Positions 1 through 8,836 of a stretch of 64,000 bases of DNA are shown here, piece by piece. The DNA is from Streptomyces himalayensis subsp. himalayensis (GTDB taxonomy: Bacteria > Actinomycetota > Actinomycetes > Streptomycetales > Streptomycetaceae), in contig NZ_JACEHE010000031.1 of NCBI RefSeq assembly GCF_013778455.1, positions 20,137-84,136 of the forward strand. The letters run 5' to 3'. The translations under genes and the position numbers were made by a program. Numbering within the stretch: the first letter of the stretch is position 1; the number at the start of each line of letters is the position of its first letter. Below the pieces are notes generated by a model. The model saw nothing but the letters and a program-made list of their open reading frames with translations. It had not been told where the DNA came from and searched no databases.

Positions 1-6
1 GCGGCG

Positions 7-846
7 TCAGCCCCGCGCGTACGCCGTGGGCGGCACCCCCACCGTCGCCGTGAAGTCGCGGACGAGGTGGGCCTGGTCGGCGTAGCCGAGGTCCGCGGCG
101 AGGGCGGCCCAGTCCACGGCCTGTTCCGACTCGGCCCGTTCCGACTCGGCCCTTTGCAGTGCCTCGTGGATCCGGTACCGCAGGATGATCCACTTCGGTC
201 CCACGCCGACGTACGACGCGAAGAGCCGCTGGAGCGCCCGTACCGACAGCCCCTCCGCCCGGGCGAAGGCGGAGACGCGCCGGATCGTGCGGTCGGTGCG
301 GATACGGTCGACCAGGGCCATCGCCAGGTCGGCCTGGGGGTCGGGGTCCGGACCGAGCCGCAGCAGGAACGCGTCGAGAGCGGCCACGCGCGCGTGCTCG
401 TCGTCGGGCCCGAGGACGGCCTCCGGGGCCTTGTCCAGGGTCCCGGGGTCGCCGGCGTCCGCGAACACGTCTTCGAGGGGCAGCCGTAGCCCGGTCCAGT
501 CCGCGACCGGCCGCTCCGGTGTGAAGGGCCGGAAGCCGCCTGGCCGGAACTGCACCCCGCACACCCGCCCCCGGCCCTCGAGCTTCTTGCTGAACAGATC
601 GAGCCCTATGCCCGCGACCTCGCCGAACGGCTCGCGGTCCCCGTATCGCTGGAAGACGACGTTCACGGACGGATGCGGCACCACGTGCGTGGCGTAGGGC
701 TCGGGGAGGTCCCAGTCGATCAGCCAGTAGTGCTCCAGATAGGGGCGCAGCGGCTCGGCGGGCAGGTGGCGTCGGAAACATACGCGGGACATCAGGCCCG
801 AGGCGTCGACGATGCCGCGGGTGTCGCTGCGTGGCGTGGCGGCCAT
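7..846 (-). CDS. AraC-family transcriptional regulator
   Basis: DNA-binding regulator of about 279 residues. The N-terminal part carries the 'HYWLIDWDLPEP...HPSVNVVF' pattern seen in AraC regulators with a DUF6597-type sensor domain, and the last ~100 residues are the AraC DNA-binding domain: the first helix-turn-helix around 'VSAFARAEGLSVRALQRLF' and the second around 'AALAADLGYADQAHLVRDF'. The start is uncertain; an ATG at 846 is used, while a TTG at 900 and an ATG at 792 are also in frame and none has a strong ribosome binding site. It is divergent from the DinB-like gene starting at 935, which it may control. The inducer is unknown. Confidence 0.85.
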   Translation of the reverse strand: MAATPRSDTRGIVDASGLMSRVCFRRHLPAEPLRPYLEHYWLIDWDLPEPYATHVVPHPSVNVVFQRYGDREPFGEVAGIGLDLFSKKLEGRGRVCGVQFRPGGFRPFTPERPVADWTGLRLPLEDVFADAGDPGTLDKAPEAVLGPDDEHARVAALDAFLLRLGPDPDPQADLAMALVDRIRTDRTIRRVSAFARAEGLSVRALQRLFASYVGVGPKWIILRYRIHEALQRAESERAESEQAVDWAALAADLGYADQAHLVRDFTATVGVPPTAYARG

Positions 847-934
847 GGCCGGATGGTACGTGGGGCGAGGCGCCGCCGAGCCGTTGTCGCGTTTCTTCAA
901 GCCGCCGGGGTCCGGCCCCTCGTACCGTCAGGGC

Positions 935-1555
935 ATGAGCGACATCGACAGCCCTGCGTCCACCGTGACCGGCACGCACCCCGTCGGCGAGCTCCTCGGC
1001 GTGGCCGCCGAACGAGCCGTCCCCGTCGTCCGGGCCATCCCCGACGACCAGCTCACCGCCCCTACCCCCTGCGCGGACTACGACGTCCGGGGGCTGGTCA
1101 ATCACCTCTTCCATGTGGTCGTGCAGTTCCAGGCGCTGGCGGCGAAGAAGCCCGCGGACTTCAGCAGTACCCCCGACCACGTCGGCGCCGGCCCCGACTG
1201 GCGTGAGCGGTTCGCCGAGGAGACGGAGCGGCTGGTGGCCGCGTGGTCCGCGACCGGGGCCGAGGAGGGCACCACCGGCGCGATGGGCCTTCCGGCGCGG
1301 ACCGTCGGCTGCATGGTGCTGCTCGACCTGACGGTGCACGCGTGGGATCTGGCGCGCGCCACCGGCCAGGAGTACCGGGCCGATCCCGCGGCCACAGGAG
1401 TCCTGCACGCGCTCGGCGAGGCCGTCGCCGAGCTGGCGCCGACCGCCCGGAAGATGGGTGTCTTCGCCGATCCGGTCCCGGTGCCGGAGGAGGCCTCCGA
1501 CTTCGAACGGCTGCTGGGGGACACGGGGCGCGATCCGGCCTGGAGCCGTCCGTAG
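935..1555 (+). CDS. TIGR03086-like DinB/maleylpyruvate isomerase-fold protein
   Basis: A 206-residue protein of the mycothiol-dependent maleylpyruvate isomerase N-terminal (DinB-like four-helix bundle) type. It shows 'VNHLFHVVVQFQ' near the N-terminus and 'LLDLTVHAWDLARATGQ' in the middle; the two His regions supply metal ligands in this fold. Length and the C-terminal 'VPEEASDFERLLGDTGRDP' motif fit the TIGR03086 metal-binding family. Start chosen at the ATG at 935, where homology begins. The substrate of most family members is unknown, so no reaction is assigned. It is divergent from the AraC regulator, only 88 nt away. Confidence 0.85.
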   Translation: MSDIDSPASTVTGTHPVGELLGVAAERAVPVVRAIPDDQLTAPTPCADYDVRGLVNHLFHVVVQFQALAAKKPADFSSTPDHVGAGPDWRERFAEETERLVAAWSATGAEEGTTGAMGLPARTVGCMVLLDLTVHAWDLARATGQEYRADPAATGVLHALGEAVAELAPTARKMGVFADPVPVPEEASDFERLLGDTGRDPAWSRP

Positions 1556-1658
1556 GGCGCGCTCGGTATCCGTATGCCGGGTCGGGGAATAGCCCCGACC
1601 CCGTCACCGTTTCGCAGGTGTAGTTGAATCGTCAACCACCTGCGAAGGGTGATCAGCC

Positions 1659-2807
1659 ATGCAGTTCGGCATCTTCAGCGTCGGCGACGTCACGCCCGAC
1701 CCGACCACCGGCCGGACACCGACCGAGCACGAGCGCATCAAGGCGATGGTCGCGATCGCGCTGAAGGCAGAGGAGGTCGGGCTCGACGTCTTCGCGACCG
1801 GCGAGCACCACAACCCGCCGTTCGTCCCGTCGTCCCCGACCACGATGCTCGGCTACATCGCCGCCCGGACGGAGCGGCTGATCCTCTCCACCTCCACGAC
1901 CCTGATCACCACCAACGACCCGGTGAAGATCGCCGAGGACTTCGCGATGCTCCAGCATCTGGCGGAGGGCCGGGTCGACGTGATGATGGGCCGCGGCAAC
2001 ACCGGCCCGGTCTATCCGTGGTTCGGACAGGACATCCGCCAGGGCATACCGCTCGCCATCGAGAACTACGCGCTGCTGCACCGCCTGTGGCGCGAGGACG
2101 TCGTGACGTGGGAAGGCCGCTTCCGTACGCCGCTGCAGTCCTTCACCTCGACGCCGCGGCCGCTCGACGGTGTCCCGCCCTTCGTCTGGCACGGCTCCAT
2201 CCGCTCCCCGGAGATCGCCGAACAGGCCGCGTACTACGGCGACGGCTTCTTCCACAACAACATCTTCTGGCCGAAGGAGCACACCCAGAAGATGGTCGAG
2301 CTCTACCGCACGCGGTACGCGCACTACGGCCACGGCACCCCGGAGCAGGCCATCGTGGGCCTCGGCGGCCAGGTGTTCATGCGGAAGAACTCGCAGGACG
2401 CGGTGCGCGAGTTCCGGCCGTACTTCGACAACGCGCCGGTGTACGGACACGGGCCCTCGCTGGAGGACTTCAGCGAGCAGACCCCGCTGACCGTGGGCTC
2501 CCCGCAGCAGGTCATCGAGCGGACCCTGTCCTTCCGCGAGTACGTCGGCGACTACCAGCGCCAGCTGTTCCTGATGGACCACGCGGGCCTGCCGCTCAAG
2601 ACGGTCCTCGAACAGCTCGACATGCTCGGCGAGGAGGTCGTGCCGGTGCTGCGCGAGGAGTTCGCCGAGGGCCGCCCGGCCGATGTGCCGGACGCGCCGA
2701 CGCACACGTCCCTGCTCGCCACCGCCCAGCAGGACAACCAGCGGGAGATCCAGCAGGACAACCAGCAGGAGATCCAGGAGGAGATCCAGGAGGTGACGAA
2801 GGCATGA
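1659..2807 (+). CDS. LLM-class flavin-dependent oxidoreductase, CE1758 family
   Basis: A 382-residue luciferase-like monooxygenase that would use reduced FMN and oxygen on an unknown substrate. Typical pieces are 'FATGEHHNPPF' near residue 50, 'ERLILSTSTTLITTNDPVKIAEDFAMLQHLAEGRVDVMMGRG...' and 'FFHNNIFWP'. It overlaps the next gene by 4 nt (ATGA), and that gene is the expected partner FMN reductase, giving the CE1758/CE1759 'LLM duo' known from actinobacteria. ATG at 1659 follows 'GAAGGGTGATC'. Odd point: the C-terminus from about residue 357 is a Gln/Asn/Glu repeat encoded by a 24-bp tandem repeat at 2727-2774. Confidence 0.9.
   Translation: MQFGIFSVGDVTPDPTTGRTPTEHERIKAMVAIALKAEEVGLDVFATGEHHNPPFVPSSPTTMLGYIAARTERLILSTSTTLITTNDPVKIAEDFAMLQHLAEGRVDVMMGRGNTGPVYPWFGQDIRQGIPLAIENYALLHRLWREDVVTWEGRFRTPLQSFTSTPRPLDGVPPFVWHGSIRSPEIAEQAAYYGDGFFHNNIFWPKEHTQKMVELYRTRYAHYGHGTPEQAIVGLGGQVFMRKNSQDAVREFRPYFDNAPVYGHGPSLEDFSEQTPLTVGSPQQVIERTLSFREYVGDYQRQLFLMDHAGLPLKTVLEQLDMLGEEVVPVLREEFAEGRPADVPDAPTHTSLLATAQQDNQREIQQDNQQEIQEEIQEVTKA
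2727..2786 (+). repeat. 24-bp in-frame tandem repeat
   Basis: Two 24-bp units at 2727-2750 and 2751-2774, differing at one position, followed by a half unit at 2775-2786. They encode the polar tail Q-Q-D-N-Q-x-E-I of the flavin oxidoreductase. The unit length keeps the frame, so copy-number change would only lengthen or shorten the tail. Confidence 0.9.
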
Positions 2808-3544
2808 GGATCGTCGTCGTATCGGCAGGGCTGAGCGTCCCGTCGTCCACCCGGCTGCTCGCCGACCGGCTGGCGGCCGCGACCGTGGAACGGCTTCCGG
2901 CGGACACGGACCTCCAGGTCGTCGAACTGCGCGACCTGGCCGTGGAGATCGCGCACAACTTCGTCACCGGCTTCCCTGGCCCGGCGCTGAGCCGCGCCAT
3001 CGACGCGGTGACGGGCGCGGACGGCCTGATCGTCGTCACACCGGTCTTCACCGCTTCGTACAGCGGCCTGTTCAAGTCGTTCTTCGACGTGATCGACAAG
3101 GACGCGCTCGACGGGAAGCCGGTCCTGATCGCGGCGACCGGCGGCACGCCACGCCACTCGCTCGTGCTCGAGCACGCGCTGCGCCCGCTCTTCGCGTACC
3201 TGCGGGCCGTCGTCGTGCCGACGGCGGTGTACGCCGCGTCCGAGGACTGGGGCGCGGACGGCCTCGCGGCCCGGATCGAACGGGCGGGTGCGGAGCTCGC
3301 GGCGCTGGTGGGGGCGGTGGGGCCGGTTCGGGGCCTGGCGGAGCCGGTGCCCGTGCCTCGTACGCGGCCCGCGGGCGAGGACATCGCTGGTACGACCGGT
3401 CTGACGCTGGACGGATCGGCTGAGGGGCCGGGACCGGAACCGGGAGCGGGAGCGGCCGATCGGCCCGTCAACGGTTCGGCGGACGACAAGCCGCTGGAAG
3501 TGATCCCCTTCGAGCAGCAACTGGCGGCGCTGCGGGTCGGCTGA
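2804..3544 (+). CDS. NAD(P)H-dependent FMN reductase, CE1759 family
   Basis: A 246-residue flavodoxin-fold FMN reductase likely to supply reduced flavin to the monooxygenase encoded immediately upstream. The N-terminal 'VVVSAGLSVPSSTRLLADRL' is the phosphate-binding region and 'TPVFTASYSGLFKSFFDVID' is the family signature near residue 85. The start ATG at 2804 overlaps the upstream stop (ATGA), implying translational coupling. The last ~60 residues (Pro/Gly/Glu-rich, then 'EVIPFEQQLAALRVG') form a low-complexity linker before the conserved C-terminal 'PFEQQLAALR' segment. Confidence 0.9.
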   Translation: MRIVVVSAGLSVPSSTRLLADRLAAATVERLPADTDLQVVELRDLAVEIAHNFVTGFPGPALSRAIDAVTGADGLIVVTPVFTASYSGLFKSFFDVIDKDALDGKPVLIAATGGTPRHSLVLEHALRPLFAYLRAVVVPTAVYAASEDWGADGLAARIERAGAELAALVGAVGPVRGLAEPVPVPRTRPAGEDIAGTTGLTLDGSAEGPGPEPGAGAADRPVNGSADDKPLEVIPFEQQLAALRVG

Positions 3545-3561
3545 ACGGGCGCGGCGGGGCG

Positions 3562-3615
3562 GTGAGCCGGGGCGGCGCGGTGGGCCGGGATGGCGCGGTG
3601 GGCCGGGATGGCGCG
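3562..3615. repeat. Three 18-bp tandem repeats between convergent genes
   Basis: Units at 3562-3579, 3580-3597 and 3598-3615; the second and third are identical and the first differs at a few positions. They sit in the 137-bp space between the convergent FMN reductase and glycosyltransferase genes. No terminator with a T tract is obvious in this space. Confidence 0.85.
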
Positions 3616-3681
3616 GTCAGCTTGGCGACCAGCGCCGTCGCGGCCCTCACGCCTGCTACGGCTGCGACAGCTGAGACGCTG

Positions 3682-5439
3682 CTACGGCCGCGACGGCGCG
3701 CGCCAAGCCGTCCAGCCGCCCGTGCCCGGCAGCGCGTGCGGGGTCCAGGCGAGGGCGTAGCGCGGAGGGCGATGGCCGCCGACAGTGAGTACGACGGTCG
3801 GCTGCCGACCTGCCCGGCGCAGTAGCTCCCGCGTGGTGACCGACCGGTTGTTGCCGCTCGTCTCCGCGGAGGCGCAGCCCGCGTCGTACGCGACCGGGAG
3901 CGCCCGCGGACCTGTGACCAGGCATGGCGCGTGCAGGCCGAGGGCGTGCAGGTCGTCGGCGGCCAGCCGGTAGCGGTGGTCGACGGCGGCCGTCTCGGCT
4001 GTCAGATGCTCCAGCAGGGCGTACTGGGAGACGAGTTGCCCGGCGACGGCGAGGGCGACGACCGCCGCGACAGGGGTGCCGGCGCGCGCGGCCCGGAGGA
4101 GGAGTGCCGCGACGGGGAGGGCGAGCAGCGCGTACGACGGCAGCAGGAAACGCGGGGCGAAGTAGCCGAGCAGCAAGAGGTACGGCACGGCGAGTGAGGC
4201 GGCGCAGGCAACGGGGACGGCGGTGACCGCGAACGGACGGGCCGCGTCAGCGGGCCGGGGGAGCCGGTCCCCGGTGCCCTCGTCGGTGCCGCCCCTTCCG
4301 CGGCGGCGGTCCGCGAACGCGACCATGAGCGCCGCGGCGGTGAGCAGGGGCAACGCCAGCCACCAGACGGTGAGTTCGGGATGGCGGAGGGGGACCGTGC
4401 AGGGTCGGCACAACTCGGGGCCGTTGAGGGCGCGCCATGCGTTGCCGAGGTTGAGGTGCGGGCTCATACCGCCCTCGGTGGCGCCGGAGATGCGCAGCCG
4501 CTGCGGGATTCCGCCGAACCGGACGTACGCCTCGACCACCCACTGGGCGCCGCCTGCGGCAAGCCCGCCGAGCAGCCAGGGGAGCACGCGGCGCCGTTCG
4601 CGTACGAGAACGGCGGCGCCGATGAGGGGGAGGGCGAGCCACCCCGCGTCCGGCAGGCGTACGAGGGCGGTGGCGGCGAGGCAGCCGGCCATCCACCAGG
4701 GCGCGTACCGCTGCCTGGTCACCGGCGTCCGGCCGGGCACCCGAATCGGAATCCGGCCGGGCACCCGAATCCGGCCGGGCACCCCCGTCCGCAGGAACCA
4801 GCCCGTCGTGGCGACCGCGCCCAGCGCTACCCACAGGTTGGGCATGGCCTGCGGACCGTACAGCTCGGTCGTCCACAGGCCCGCGAACAACAGCGCGGCG
4901 AGCGCCGACGTGCCCGGCCCGACGAGGGGCCGCCAGACCCGGAACGCCGCGTACAGCGCGGCCGCGGACAGCAGCGCCAGCACGATCCGCAGGACGAAGG
5001 GGTCGGAGGTCACGGCGAGCACGGGAGCCACGAGCATGCTCGTGCCGCGGGAGCGCGGGGCGCTGAAGTACGCGGCGGGGTTGCGCGGGTCGACCTGGGA
5101 GACGTAGACGCCCTCGTCCCAGCCGAGCGCGTGTCCGATGTGCGGGACAACGGCGGTGAGCTGGACGGTGGCGTACGCGAGGGCGACGAGGCCGAGCCAG
5201 GGGGCGGGCCGACGCCGGAGCGTGGCGGGGAACCGCCGACGGCGCTTTCCGCCCGCGGGGCCCGCGGGGTCGGCGGCCCTCGTGCCCTGGCCTGCGGAGA
5301 CCGTGACGGTCGCGGTCGGGCCGGTGGCGGCTGGGTGGTCGACGCTTGAGGAGAGGCCGGTGGCGGCTGGGTGGTCGACACCCGTGGCCCGGCCTGCGCT
5401 CGCGCTGCCCCCGACTCGCGCGGTGTACCCCGTTTTCAT
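3682..5439 (-). CDS. GT-C fold (GT39-like) membrane glycosyltransferase, copy 1
   Basis: A 585-residue polytopic membrane protein. After a ~85-residue Ala/Thr-rich cytoplasmic N-terminus comes the first membrane helix and then 'LGWDEGVYVSQV', the acidic first-loop motif of lipid-phosphosugar-dependent GT-C transferases (PMT/ArnT-like). Many further hydrophobic helices follow, then a soluble C-terminal domain with 'HRYRLAADDLHALG' and a Cys-containing 'CLVTGP...DAGCAS'. Start ATG at 5439 has 'GGAGGGG' upstream. It is a clear paralog of the gene at 31675-33264. It stands divergent from the response regulator at 5592. The acceptor is unknown. Confidence 0.8.
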   Translation of the reverse strand: MKTGYTARVGGSASAGRATGVDHPAATGLSSSVDHPAATGPTATVTVSAGQGTRAADPAGPAGGKRRRRFPATLRRRPAPWLGLVALAYATVQLTAVVPHIGHALGWDEGVYVSQVDPRNPAAYFSAPRSRGTSMLVAPVLAVTSDPFVLRIVLALLSAAALYAAFRVWRPLVGPGTSALAALLFAGLWTTELYGPQAMPNLWVALGAVATTGWFLRTGVPGRIRVPGRIPIRVPGRTPVTRQRYAPWWMAGCLAATALVRLPDAGWLALPLIGAAVLVRERRRVLPWLLGGLAAGGAQWVVEAYVRFGGIPQRLRISGATEGGMSPHLNLGNAWRALNGPELCRPCTVPLRHPELTVWWLALPLLTAAALMVAFADRRRGRGGTDEGTGDRLPRPADAARPFAVTAVPVACAASLAVPYLLLLGYFAPRFLLPSYALLALPVAALLLRAARAGTPVAAVVALAVAGQLVSQYALLEHLTAETAAVDHRYRLAADDLHALGLHAPCLVTGPRALPVAYDAGCASAETSGNNRSVTTRELLRRAGRQPTVVLTVGGHRPPRYALAWTPHALPGTGGWTAWRAPSRP

Positions 5440-5591
5440 ATCGCCCCTCCCCGCAGCGTCGACCGCATCCCGGCACACCCTCGCCCCCGCGGGTAAGCCG
5501 GCACACCGGCCCAGGTGAGAGCCCGGTAAGAAGAGGGCCGCCGGGGCTCTCGTCAGGACGCAACGGCCGGCCCTCTTGGCACACTGGGGCC

Positions 5592-6428
5592 GTGTCCCAC
5601 ACCGCGCCGGACCCCGTACCCGACCTCGTGCCCGACCCCGCACCGGAGCTCGCGCCCCAGCCAGGGTCCGAGCCTGAGCACGCGTCCCACACCGTGCTGC
5701 TCGCTGAGGACGACCGCGCCATCCGGCACGCCCTCGAGCGGGCGCTGACGCTGGAGGGATACGAGGTCACCGCGGTCGCCGACGGCGTCGAGGCGCTCGC
5801 CCAAGCGCATCGGAGGCAGCCGGACGTCCTCGTACTGGATGTGATGATGCCGGGCATCGACGGCCTGCAGGTGTGCCGCGTACTGCGCGCGGAAGGCGAC
5901 CGTACGCCGATCCTGATGCTCACCGCGCGCGTGGAGACCGCCGACCGCATAGCCGGCCTGGACGCGGGCGCCGACGACTACGTGGTCAAGCCCTTCGACG
6001 TGGAGGAGGTCTTCGCCCGGCTGCGGGCCCTGCTGCGACGCACCGGGAGCGGCACGCTCCCGCCCGGTCACGGCTCCCAGCCCCTCGCCCCCGACGGCCG
6101 TCCTGTACCCGGACGCGTACAGGACGGCCAGGCCGTGGTGGTGGCAGACCTCCGTATCGACCCGCCGGCCAGACGCGCCTGGCGTGGGGCGCGCGAACTC
6201 GAGCTGACGAGGACCGAGTTCGACCTGCTGGAACTGCTCGCCCGCAACACGGGCATCGTCCTCGACCACTCGACGGTCTACGACCGCATCTGGGGCTACG
6301 ACTTCGGCCCCGGCTCCAAGAACCTCGCCGTGTACGTCGGATACCTGAGGCGCAAGATGGACGAACCGGGGCGGCCTCCGCTGATCCACACGGTGCGGGG
6401 AGTCGGCTACGTCCTCAGAGAGGACTGA
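5592..6428 (+). CDS. OmpR-family response regulator
   Basis: A 278-residue two-component response regulator. The receiver domain starts near residue 34 ('HTVLLAEDDRAIRHALERAL'), with the phospho-acceptor Asp83 in 'VLVLDVMMPGIDG', the switch Thr in 'LMLTARV' and Lys in 'VVKPFD'. The C-terminal winged helix is 'RTEFDLLELLARNTG...RIWGYDFGPGSKNLAVYVGYLRRKMD'. The GTG start at 5592 gives an unusual ~33-residue Pro/Asp/Glu-rich leader before the receiver. The linker between domains is also long. It ends one base before the kinase gene (TGAGATG), so the two form an operon. Confidence 0.92.
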   Translation: MSHTAPDPVPDLVPDPAPELAPQPGSEPEHASHTVLLAEDDRAIRHALERALTLEGYEVTAVADGVEALAQAHRRQPDVLVLDVMMPGIDGLQVCRVLRAEGDRTPILMLTARVETADRIAGLDAGADDYVVKPFDVEEVFARLRALLRRTGSGTLPPGHGSQPLAPDGRPVPGRVQDGQAVVVADLRIDPPARRAWRGARELELTRTEFDLLELLARNTGIVLDHSTVYDRIWGYDFGPGSKNLAVYVGYLRRKMDEPGRPPLIHTVRGVGYVLRED

Positions 6429-6429
6429 G

Positions 6430-7866
6430 ATGCTCCCCGGCAGCCGGTCGCCGTCCTCCCTGCGCACCACCTTCGCGGTGTCGTTCGCGGCCGTGGCCGC
6501 TGCCGTGACCGTGCTCATCGGCTTTCTCAGCTACGACGCGGCGGCCCGGCTGGTGCGCGTCGACCAGCAGGCGGTGTTCGACGAGGTCGTGCACGATCTG
6601 CGCGAGCAGGTGGGCCGGCGCACGCTCACACCAGACGACTTCATCTCCAGGGACCGGGACCACGACGGCCCGCGCGACGACCTGATCCGGCCCACGCGCA
6701 CCAACGTGCAGGTACTCGGGTCCGGCGGCCGGATCGTGGACAAGGGGAGTCCGCCCCTGCCCGTCGGCGCCGACGACCGGCGGACCGCCGAGGCCCGGAA
6801 GGCGGGCACACGGAACGTGCACGACGAGGTGGAGGTCGGCGAGGACCGGTACCGCCTCGCGACCGTGGCGTTCGGCGGCGGCCGCGGCGCCGTGCAGGTC
6901 GCTCAGGAGTTCAGCGATACGGAGGACCTGCTGCGGGAGCTCCAGAAACGCACGGTCGCCCTCGTCGCCGCGATCGTCGTGGCCGCCGGGCTGTTCGGCT
7001 GGTGGCTGGCCCGGCGTATCACCGGCCGCCTCGTACGGCTGACCGACGTCGCCGAGGGCGTGGCGCGCACCGGGCGTCTCGACACCCAGGTGCCGGTCGC
7101 CGGACGGGACGAAGTGGCCCGGCTCGGCCGCGCCTTCGACCGCATGCTGGGGCGGCTCGCGCGGTCCGTCGAGGACCAGCGGCGCCTCGTCCAGGACGCG
7201 GGCCACGAACTCCGTACGCCGCTCACATCCCTGCGTACGAACATCTCGCTGCTGCGCCGTATCGAGGAACTGCCGCCCGGCGGCCGCGAGGAGCTGATCG
7301 CGGACCTGGCGGAGGAGTCCCGGGAACTGACCGACCTGGTCAACGAGTTGGTGGACCTTGCCGCCGGACAGCAGGACGACGAGCCGGTGGTGGAGGTGGC
7401 GCTCGGTGAGGTGGCGGAGGACGTCGCGGGGGCGGCCCGACGCCGTACCGGCCGGGTGGTCACCGTGCAGGTGGTCCCCGACGACATGGCGAGCACGGTC
7501 GTCGAGGGCCGGCCCGCCGCCCTCCAGCGGGCGGTCTCCAACCTCGTGGAGAACGCCGCCAAGTTCGACCCCGGTGGTACGGCTCCCATCGAGATCGTCG
7601 TCACCGGAGCGGCGGAGGCGGCCGGCAACGCACGCGTCGAGGTACGCGACCGCGGCCCCGGAATCGCCGAGGCGGACCTGACGCGCGTCTTCGACCGCTT
7701 CTACCGCGCCCCCGACGCCCGGGGCCTGCCCGGCTCCGGCCTGGGCCTCTCGATCGTCCGCGAGGTGGCCGCATCCCACGGCGGCACCCCGTTCGCCCGG
7801 CGCCGGGCGGGGGGTGGGGCGGTGATCGGGTTCACGGTGGGGAAGCCCGGTCAGCTTGCTGTGTGA
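6430..7866 (+). CDS. Two-component sensor histidine kinase
   Basis: A 478-residue membrane kinase partner of the upstream response regulator. TM1 is about residues 15-37, followed by an extracytoplasmic segment of ~120 residues, TM2 about 175-195 ('VALVAAIVVAAGLFGWWLA'), a HAMP domain, the dimerisation/phosphorylation box 'DAGHELRTPLTSLRTN' with His259, and an ATPase domain with N box 'VSNLVENAAKF', G1 'RDRGPGIAEADLTRVFDRFYR' and G2 'GSGLGLSIV'. The architecture resembles MprB/TrcS-type kinases. Start ATG at 6430 directly follows the regulator's stop. The stimulus is not evident. Confidence 0.92.
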   Translation: MLPGSRSPSSLRTTFAVSFAAVAAAVTVLIGFLSYDAAARLVRVDQQAVFDEVVHDLREQVGRRTLTPDDFISRDRDHDGPRDDLIRPTRTNVQVLGSGGRIVDKGSPPLPVGADDRRTAEARKAGTRNVHDEVEVGEDRYRLATVAFGGGRGAVQVAQEFSDTEDLLRELQKRTVALVAAIVVAAGLFGWWLARRITGRLVRLTDVAEGVARTGRLDTQVPVAGRDEVARLGRAFDRMLGRLARSVEDQRRLVQDAGHELRTPLTSLRTNISLLRRIEELPPGGREELIADLAEESRELTDLVNELVDLAAGQQDDEPVVEVALGEVAEDVAGAARRRTGRVVTVQVVPDDMASTVVEGRPAALQRAVSNLVENAAKFDPGGTAPIEIVVTGAAEAAGNARVEVRDRGPGIAEADLTRVFDRFYRAPDARGLPGSGLGLSIVREVAASHGGTPFARRRAGGGAVIGFTVGKPGQLAV

Positions 7867-7911
7867 GTACGGCGTCCAGGCAGGTCGCGTACGCCCATGA
7901 CCGAGGTGCGC

Positions 7912-8658
7912 TCAGGCCGAGGCGGCGCCCGCGTCGGCACGCGCGCCCGCGCCCCAGCGCCCGAGCACCGGTTCGCCGAGCCTGCGCGCCGGCCAGCACA
8001 GGGTCTGCCCGTGCCGCGCGAAGAGCTCGTCGCGGGAGCCGAAGTGCCCGAAGTCCACCAGGACCTGGGCCGACAGATCGCACCCGGCCCCCGACATACC
8101 GCAGCCGGGCGTCCCGTCCCAGTCCACCGCCGTGCGCGCCACGGCATCGAAGAGCGTCTCGCCACCCTGGTTGGTGAACGCGCCACCTCCGAAGTCGCTG
8201 AGCTCGCTCAAGCTACCGAACAGCTCGGCGATCGGCACCCACCGCTGCTCAAGCAGGAACTCGGGCCAAGCCAGCAGCACATGCTCCGGCACAAGCGGCT
8301 TGAACCGGGGGAAGCGCGGATACCAGAACGCTCCGTCCACGAGCAGCCCGCGGACCCGCGTCGGTACGCCGACCGCGCGGGCGACCGATTCCAGTACGGC
8401 CATCCGCTGGCTGCACGAACCACGGCCCAGCCGCAGGGTATGTGAGGCCCGACGCCGCTCCTCGACCGAGTACACGGGACGCACGCGCCGCGCGATGATC
8501 CCGTGCGCGACCTGCAGCAGCGCGCGCGGGCTGGTCGCGCCTCGCGCCGCGGCCTCCCGCCGCACCGAGGTCACGAGGCCTGCGAGAGCCGGATGCTCCC
8601 AGTCCAGGATGGGAGTGGGCTGAACGGACCCGTCCACGCCCACCGTTTCCTCGGCCAT
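7912..8658 (-). CDS. Transglutaminase-like domain protein
   Basis: A 248-residue protein with a transglutaminase/cysteine-protease fold. The segment 'LGRGSCSQRMAVLESVARAVGVPTRVRGLLVDGAFWYPRF' holds the nucleophile Cys and the characteristic 'RAVGVPTRV' helix-strand; the His would be in 'FPRFKPLVPEHVLLAWPEF'. The C-terminal ~70 residues have several Cys and Gly ('GCGMSGAGCDLS'). Start ATG at 8658 is preceded by 'GGAAG' at a good distance; longer in-frame starts up to 8769 exist. It converges on the histidine kinase and is divergent from the phosphotransferase. The biological substrate is unknown. Confidence 0.75.
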   Translation of the reverse strand: MAEETVGVDGSVQPTPILDWEHPALAGLVTSVRREAAARGATSPRALLQVAHGIIARRVRPVYSVEERRRASHTLRLGRGSCSQRMAVLESVARAVGVPTRVRGLLVDGAFWYPRFPRFKPLVPEHVLLAWPEFLLEQRWVPIAELFGSLSELSDFGGGAFTNQGGETLFDAVARTAVDWDGTPGCGMSGAGCDLSAQVLVDFGHFGSRDELFARHGQTLCWPARRLGEPVLGRWGAGARADAGAASA

Positions 8659-8836
8659 CCGCGCTTCTTCCGTACGCACGTCCGCGCGCCGGCACGGCAT
8701 CAGCAAGCGACTGGTCACGCCCCACCCCCACCTTGTTCGGCTGCTGACCACGGCCATCATCACACGCACGGCCGCCGGTGACCGTGCTCTGGAAACTCAG
8801 TTGAGACTGCGAGGCGATTGGCCCAAGCTGCCTGCG

